Of a stretch of DNA of 64,000 nucleotides, positions 58,989-64,000 are shown piece after piece. This DNA comes from Chryseobacterium sp. FP211-J200 (GTDB taxonomy: Bacteria > Bacteroidota > Bacteroidia > Flavobacteriales > Weeksellaceae), in contig NZ_LSHB01000025.1 of assembly GCF_001643375.1 (NCBI RefSeq), positions 1 to 64,000 of the forward strand. Reading direction: 5' to 3'. A program made the position numbers and the translations under genes. Numbering within the stretch: the stretch's first letter is position 1; the number at the start of each line of letters is the position of its first letter. The notes below the pieces were generated by a model, which did not search any database, had not been told where the DNA came from, and saw only the letters and a program-made list of their open reading frames with translations.

Positions 58989-61283
58989 TTAATCCCAATA
59001 TTTTTGTGAAATTTCTTTTTGATAGTCTTTTTCTTTTTGTGACATAGTATTTTCATCTTTATAGTAAACAAAAATACCTGGGTGACATCGATTAGTCAAA
59101 CCACCACCAGTTATAGAGCTTCTTATCTCAAAATGTAAATGAGGGTCTTTTGTTGAGCCATATCCACTTGTACCATTTTTCCCAATTACTGTTCCACAAG
59201 TTACTTCTTTTTTTCCATGTAATGATTTGTCTACTTCTTTCAAATGAGCATAAAACAAATAGAAATCACCATCAAAACTAAAACCAGTTCCAGTTTGAAT
59301 TTCTCCCATGTTAGAATATTGTAAATTGAACTCTCTTCTCCTTTTTAAAAATTCTTTTGGATCTTTAACTTTAAGACAAACTACATTTCCATATCCCGTT
59401 TGAACACTAATAAACTCAATATATGCATCAACACATGCATAAACATTAGAATCGGGTAGAGCAAGAAAATCAATTCCTTGATGGTTGTGGTTTTTCCTTT
59501 CTTTTCTTACAGTTCCAAAAACATTGTATCGTGGCCTATAATTACCATTTTGAGTATAAAGACATAACATTGGATTATCAACAGGGTCATGCCATTTAAT
59601 TTTTTTGGGTGAAGATATGTGAGGAGTCGATAGAATATTCTTACAATTGAATGTTTTAGGTTTGTTACCTGAACCTTGAGTGTAACTTATATTGTATCTT
59701 CCTAGTATTTCACTTCTTTGAATTTTTTTATCATTATTATTTTCTTCATCAACACTTTTGTTTTGTCTATATTTTTCTGCATCTTTTCCTTGTTCATATA
59801 GTACAAAACCATCAGACTTTCCAACTCCTTCTGGTCCAAATATTAATAAATAAATATCTTCTGGAGTATTTTTTTGTGAATATTTAGGTTGTTTTTTAAT
59901 ATAGTCTTTAACACAATTTAATTGGTTTATTTCACCCATTTTTGCAAATCTAAGCTTCACTTCGTGTAGTTTATCATACCCTGTTCCTGCGGTAAATTCT
60001 CCAATAAGTTCTAAGGCTGGTTGTGTAAATTGTATTAAACCAACTGCTCTTGAAGTTTTTGTTCCATCTTTTTTTATTAACCAAAAATCATCTTTCGTTA
60101 TCGAATTAACGTCACCTAAAGGTTTTCCCATTATTTGATGAGCTTTAAAAGAGCCATCAGTCTCAACATTCATAACAGCCATTAATCCATTTGCCATTGC
60201 CATATGGTTATTAGGCCATAATAATTGGGAAATTTCTACCACTTTTTTCCTAAAATCACAGCTTACCTTTTCACCCCAAATTAAATCTTTATAAATTTCT
60301 TTACATAAACAAGTAGATGTATTAGTGTTTGGCTGATTTCCAATATTTGTAGCCGCCTTTCCATTGTCTTGTTTAGGTTGTGTCTTTGGTTGGTCTCTTT
60401 TTACTGTTGCTGTTCCTTCTTTCCAATCAAAAATTTCTTTAGCACGATCTACAACACCACCTATGATATCAGTAGCTTTTTCTCTTGCTGTTTCAATAAT
60501 TCCTTTTTCTTCTTTTTTACTTTTACCTTTTTTCTCAGCAGGAGAATCTTTTGCTTTGGGTTGAGAAGTTGGCGGTGGTGGAGGTGACTTAGGTTTTCCA
60601 ATATAAACGCCTTCTGGAGTGTTTATATTTACATTATTAGTAGGATGTTTTTTATGAGCATAGTATTCTACTGTTACATAAAATTCAACCTGTTTTGTAT
60701 CGGCTTCGCCTTCCAAAGCTTTCTTCATTAATACTTTAGTGAGGTGAAATTCTACGGTTGCAAGACCATTTTGATTTACTTTTTTCTTCTTACTTTCAAT
60801 GATTCTATTTTTTTGATTATGTCCTTCATCTTTGGCATCATCTTCCCAGAGAGTGAAAAGTAATTCTTTACCAAACATATTGGTACAATGTGCTCTTGCT
60901 CTTAAAAATTCAGTAAAACTAAAAACTTTTGCATTGGTGTCATCTACATATAGCAAATCTACTTTATCAATTTTTGGTATTTTAGATGGCTTTGGATTAA
61001 TGATGAGTCCACCACCTTCTGGACCGTATAAATAACCTTCTAAACGATAAGTTTCGCCAATAGCCATTTCACCAAAAGTAAAATCACTTTTACCGAGCTT
61101 TTTTATTTTGGTAGTGGTAAATTTTCCGTTTCTCCTTTTTTTGAAGAGTTCCCAAGTTACTTTTGCCGGATTTCTTTGAGAAATTGGAGTATCTGGGTAC
61201 CAATCTACAATATTATAAATATTTTTCTCACCCACTATAGGAGTGATATTTCCAGATAATCTTGAAACGCCTTTCTTTCCCAT
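58989..61283 (-). CDS. Peptidoglycan-hydrolase effector (transglycosylase + M23)
   Basis: 764 aa. Residues ~1-230 are beta-sandwich modules (WELFKKRRNGKF ... GEMAIGETYRLEGY; FTLWEDDAKDEGHNQKNR); ~230-330 a Pro/Lys-rich linker; ~350-470 a lysozyme/transglycosylase-like region (AMANGLMAVMNVETDGSFKA, AVGLIQFTQPALELIGEF); ~590-745 an M23 endopeptidase with NHQGIDFLALPDS and DPHLHFEIRSS. No signal peptide, so delivery by a contact-dependent machine (T6SS-like) with the adjacent PAAR-like gene is likely. Toxic to competitors; neighbouring lipoproteins probably protect the producer. Confidence 0.85.
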   Translation of the reverse strand: MGKKGVSRLSGNITPIVGEKNIYNIVDWYPDTPISQRNPAKVTWELFKKRRNGKFTTTKIKKLGKSDFTFGEMAIGETYRLEGYLYGPEGGGLIINPKPSKIPKIDKVDLLYVDDTNAKVFSFTEFLRARAHCTNMFGKELLFTLWEDDAKDEGHNQKNRIIESKKKKVNQNGLATVEFHLTKVLMKKALEGEADTKQVEFYVTVEYYAHKKHPTNNVNINTPEGVYIGKPKSPPPPPTSQPKAKDSPAEKKGKSKKEEKGIIETAREKATDIIGGVVDRAKEIFDWKEGTATVKRDQPKTQPKQDNGKAATNIGNQPNTNTSTCLCKEIYKDLIWGEKVSCDFRKKVVEISQLLWPNNHMAMANGLMAVMNVETDGSFKAHQIMGKPLGDVNSITKDDFWLIKKDGTKTSRAVGLIQFTQPALELIGEFTAGTGYDKLHEVKLRFAKMGEINQLNCVKDYIKKQPKYSQKNTPEDIYLLIFGPEGVGKSDGFVLYEQGKDAEKYRQNKSVDEENNNDKKIQRSEILGRYNISYTQGSGNKPKTFNCKNILSTPHISSPKKIKWHDPVDNPMLCLYTQNGNYRPRYNVFGTVRKERKNHNHQGIDFLALPDSNVYACVDAYIEFISVQTGYGNVVCLKVKDPKEFLKRRREFNLQYSNMGEIQTGTGFSFDGDFYLFYAHLKEVDKSLHGKKEVTCGTVIGKNGTSGYGSTKDPHLHFEIRSSITGGGLTNRCHPGIFVYYKDENTMSQKEKDYQKEISQKYWD

Positions 61284-61298
61284 CTTTTGTGTTTTTAA

Positions 61299-62041
61299 TT
61301 AATATGCGTCTTGATTTTTATCACTTATTTCATCCTTAAACTCTTCAAAATCCAAAATTGGGTTATAAGTATGTTGCTCTTGCGAGTTGGCATTCATTAC
61401 GTTGGATTTTCCGGCTTCGCTTTGTTGTCCATGTTTTAGGATGGTAATTTTACCTATTGCGCACATCAATTCAGAAATTTCGGTAACGCAGGATTTTCCC
61501 ATTACTTTTACTTTTTCATAAGTTTTGGTCCATTTTCCTGCGGGTGCATAAGCGCAAGGTAGGTAACCACCAGAAGTGGGCTTTAATTTGCAATTTCCAA
61601 AAGGCATTGCAGGTGGATCTAACGTGAGATCATCCTCGGTTACTGCGAGATAATCGGCATTTCCCTCTTCATCATTCCAGTAATGTTTTTGGTGAGAAGT
61701 GACTTTAAATTTCGGGAACTTAAACCCTGATTACATTGACACATTCCTTTTTGTATCACGAAATATTTACCATCATGTTCAGAAGAGCTGCTTTCCGATG
61801 ATTTTTTTTCCTCTTTTTTTTCCTCATCTTTCTTATCCGATGTAGTAGAATTACTACTTTCATTTTCTGCTGACTCATCCCTTGTATCTTTTCCTTCATC
61901 GTATTCTTCATCGGAACCATAAAAGTCTTCGCCGATATCTGAATTTTCAGGAATAGCACCTGAGCCTTGTACTTGTGGAGCCGACTGCGAAAAATTAGGT
62001 TTTTCGTTGGACGGGTTTGTTGGTTTATTAATGTCCTTCAT
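61299..62041 (-). pseudogene. PAAR-like DUF4280 spike gene, frameshifted
   Basis: The 5' frame (MKDINKPTNPSNEKPN) has an acidic Ser/Glu/Lys-rich linker and reaches KYFVIQKGMCQCNQG; near 61712 one base is missing and the next frame continues FKFPKFKVTSHQKHYWN, LTLDPPAMPFGNCKLKP, SGGYLPCAYAPAGKW, the DUF4280 cysteine pattern. The 102 codons from 61607 alone would lack the first half of the spike. Intact it would cap a secretion tip and carry the 764 aa effector 15 bp downstream. Confidence 0.78.
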
Positions 62042-62163
62042 GTGTTTTTGGTGTTTTTTTGAATGGAATATCCTGCACTACAATCTGTTCGAAAGAAAAT
62101 TAGATATAAGTTTAGAAGTAATATGTAGTAGAATTACTACAATTTCAAAAAAATGCAAATTCT

Positions 62164-62910
62164 CTAAATCGAGATCTTTAAATTTCTTTTTTGCAAAACT
62201 TCTTCATCCTGAAGTAGTTCAGTGTTTACATCGCAGCTAATCAGTTGTTTGCTTTTCTTTGATGTACGGTAAATGATTTCTATCTTGCCTGCAACCAGTT
62301 CCTCAGCCTCATCTTCCAATCTGCCGCCCCTTAAAACCTCATGGAGACTGCAGTTTTCATCGATCCTACCAGTAATTTTGGTTTCCATAATTTCTTCATT
62401 ATCTTCGAAGTATTCGGCATTGAGCTGACAGTTAATTGCGAACGAGCCCTGTACGAAATACAAATTTTCGTTCCAGTCATGTGTTTTATGGAACCAATCT
62501 AATTTTGGAAAAAGAAACTGGTGGAGTAGGGAAGAACGAAATTGTGCGTTGATGTAATCTTCATTCTCTAAACTTTCTGAAAATTTATTAAAATAGGATT
62601 GATAGATTTCACCGGTATAAAAATCTTCCAAGTCTGCGCTCTTCACCGCTTTGATCGTAAAAACTAAAAATCTTTTTTTGCTGTAAAATTTGGGAAGAAA
62701 AACATTCAGATTCAGATAGAAGAAAATAGTCACCAACACAAATCTTATAAATTCCCTCTGAAACGGCGAAACTTTGAATACAGACAACGTCCCGTCAAAA
62801 TCCGGAGAAGAAACAATGGGAATTGACAGCAACAGCAAAACCAGGCCTGTATGGTATAAAATTTTTTTCACGCAAAATATTTTGTTTGATTTCTCTCCAA
62901 CATCGTACAA
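62164..62910 (-). CDS. Chimeric protein: kinase-type membrane N-terminus plus unknown C-terminus
   Basis: 248 aa. Residues ~15-80 resemble the two-helix N-terminus of LytS/LytTR-type sensor kinases of flavobacteria (YHTGLVLLLLSIPIVSSPDF, FIRFVLVTIFFYLNLNVFLP), but the sequence then switches to an unrelated soluble domain (TIKAVKSADLEDFYTGEIY ... VLRGGRLEDEAEELV) without kinase motifs. A fusion by deletion near 62660 is likely. Whether it is expressed is unknown. Confidence 0.55.
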   Translation of the reverse strand: MYDVGEKSNKIFCVKKILYHTGLVLLLLSIPIVSSPDFDGTLSVFKVSPFQREFIRFVLVTIFFYLNLNVFLPKFYSKKRFLVFTIKAVKSADLEDFYTGEIYQSYFNKFSESLENEDYINAQFRSSLLHQFLFPKLDWFHKTHDWNENLYFVQGSFAINCQLNAEYFEDNEEIMETKITGRIDENCSLHEVLRGGRLEDEAEELVAGKIEIIYRTSKKSKQLISCDVNTELLQDEEVLQKRNLKISI

Positions 62911-63061
62911 AAGTACTGGGAAAATTTTATTTTGAGATCACGTTTTATACAACCTTGCTCCTGCGCTTTCTGTACAATTTCAAAATAAATATTTTCGATT
63001 TTATTCTCATTGACAGCCGGCAATATTTTTATTTATTCATCAGTCACAGTTCCCAAATAGT

Positions 63062-63097
63062 AAAATGGCGAAGACTATACAGTTTTCGCCATTTTTT
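63062..63097. terminator. Bidirectional terminator
   Basis: AAAATGGCGAA pairs with TTCGCCATTTT around a short loop, with T run on the plus strand and A run opposite. It separates the PfkB kinase gene from the chimeric gene. Confidence 0.8.
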
Positions 63098-63125
63098 ATT
63101 GACTATAAATAAATTGAAAATTTGA

Positions 63126-64000
63126 TTAAACTCTTTCTTTCAGAAAATTGTCTATTTCTTCATTTCTCAGTTTAGGATTTGCTCCACTGTAGCTCGCTAC
63201 CAAAGCTCCCACAGCGCTTGCAAAATCCAATGCCGTTTCAGGATTTTTATCGGATAACAATTTAGCAATCAAACTTGCAAGAAAGGAATCACCAGCTCCT
63301 ACCGTATCTGCCACTTTCACCGTATAACCCCCGTGCTGGTATAGTTTGCCATTCCATAATAATAAGGAACCGTGTTTTCCCAAAGTCACGCAGATGGAAT
63401 TGGTATTGGTTTTTTTTGAGATAAACTGAATATTATCTTCAAGATTGTCAGATTGAAAACCTAGTTCCGAAGCTATTTCTAAGATTTCTTCATCATTGAA
63501 TTTAATAAAATCTGCTTTGTTCATCAATTGTTGTAAAACTTCAATATTATAATGAGGCTTTCTCAGATTCACATCAAAAACTTTGAACATTTTAGGATTA
63601 GAATTCAGCAAACTGAAAAGTGTATTTTTAGAAATATCATTTCTACAACTCAGGCTTCCGAAGAAAAAAACATCAGCATTTTGAACAATATTTTGAACAT
63701 TTTCATTCAATTCTATAAAATCCCAAGCCGATGGAAATTTGATTTCGTAGGTTGCGGAACCGCGGTCGTTCAATGTTACCTGAACAACTCCAGTTTCATA
63801 ATCCTGAGTGGTAATAATCCCTCTGGTATCAAGTTGATTTTCTTTGATGTAATCACAAATTATCTTTCCGTCTTCATCATCGCCAACGGCACTTATCATC
63901 GCCACGGGAAATCCGAAAGAGGCTGTTCGGAGTGCAAGATTAAGTGGAGCTCCACCAATTATTTTTTCTTCTCCAAACACATCGAAGAGCACTTCTCCGT
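63126..64000 (-). CDS. PfkB-family sugar kinase, cut by window edge
   Basis: The visible 291 codons start at the window edge (GEVLFDVFGEEKIIGGAPLN), so only a few N-terminal residues are missing; a GTG at 63992 is an internal Val, not the start. PfkB marks: GGAPLNLALRTASFG, and the ATP/active-site motif TVGAGDSFLASLIAKLL. Most similar in style to fructokinases; the substrate is not certain. Confidence 0.9.
   Translation of the reverse strand, partial: GEVLFDVFGEEKIIGGAPLNLALRTASFGFPVAMISAVGDDEDGKIICDYIKENQLDTRGIITTQDYETGVVQVTLNDRGSATYEIKFPSAWDFIELNENVQNIVQNADVFFFGSLSCRNDISKNTLFSLLNSNPKMFKVFDVNLRKPHYNIEVLQQLMNKADFIKFNDEEILEIASELGFQSDNLEDNIQFISKKTNTNSICVTLGKHGSLLLWNGKLYQHGGYTVKVADTVGAGDSFLASLIAKLLSDKNPETALDFASAVGALVASYSGANPKLRNEEIDNFLKERV

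Noticed and set aside
58989-62041. Complete type VI secretion system
   Set aside because: Only PAAR-like, effector and lipoprotein genes are seen; no tube, sheath, baseplate or membrane-complex gene is in the window.

Overview
The window reads as chromosomal DNA of a flavobacterium (Bacteroidota), most likely Weeksellaceae close to Chryseobacterium, Kaistella or Epilithonimonas. The evidence is the low G+C, the TAnnTTTG -7 promoter elements, the lipoprotein signals ending in SCK/SCQ, and families typical of that group (DUF6428, DUF6755, PRTRC genes, SprB-style secreted repeat proteins, quinol NO reductase). No rRNA, tRNA or CRISPR was found.

Layout. 0-3.2 kb: small unknown genes and two paralogous secreted proteins, one ending in a chimeric tail. 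3.3-8.1 kb: arsenic/chromate operon (arsR, DUF6428, DoxX-like, chrA, metallophosphoesterase, gcvH-like, acr3) with two ArsR-type operators. 8.1-8.7 kb: non-coding stretch with a long palindrome and a degenerate ~32 bp repeat array. 8.7-11.1 kb: three unknown or GNAT-like genes. 11.1-19.5 kb: remnant of an integrative element or plasmid: PRTRC genes, ssb, an AbiEii toxin-antitoxin pair, and fragments of a TOPRIM protein, an AraC regulator and a serine recombinase, with att-like direct repeats (18.4-20.0 kb).

20-54.6 kb is a compact nitrate respiration/denitrification island: decayed norCB, two NarK transporters, cytochrome c', porin, two NsrR-like Rrf2 regulators, modABC, hemerythrins, quinol NO reductase (norZ), ric, SCO, nirV, nirK, all Moco genes (moaC/moaB fusion, moaE, moeB, moaD, mobA, modE-like, moeA, moaA) and a non-Nar/non-Nap-like nitrate reductase operon (molybdo-subunit, 4Fe-4S subunit, Rieske protein, NarI-like cytochrome b). 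The set would take nitrate to N2O; no nosZ is present here. A 24 bp palindrome (consensus about AWAWAAGA-N8-TMTTWTWT) precedes at least six of these transcription units. At three of them its centre lies exactly 31 bp upstream of the centre of a TAnnTTTG -7 box, which points to one shared regulator.

54.8-62.1 kb is a contact-toxin (T6SS-type) island: a PAAR-like DUF4280 gene, a large transglycosylase/M23 effector, and lipoprotein genes probably encoding immunity proteins. Several effector parts are broken by single-base lesions. 62.1-64 kb holds a chimeric membrane protein and a PfkB sugar kinase cut by the window edge.

Gene decay is a recurring theme: norB (two frameshifts), norC (lost haem histidine), a PRTRC-operon gene (three in-frame stops), a TonB receptor (internal deletion), an amidase (nonsense codon), a second amidase tail and the PAAR gene (frameshifts). 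Some homopolymer frameshifts could be assembly errors; the substitutions and deletions are less easily explained that way.
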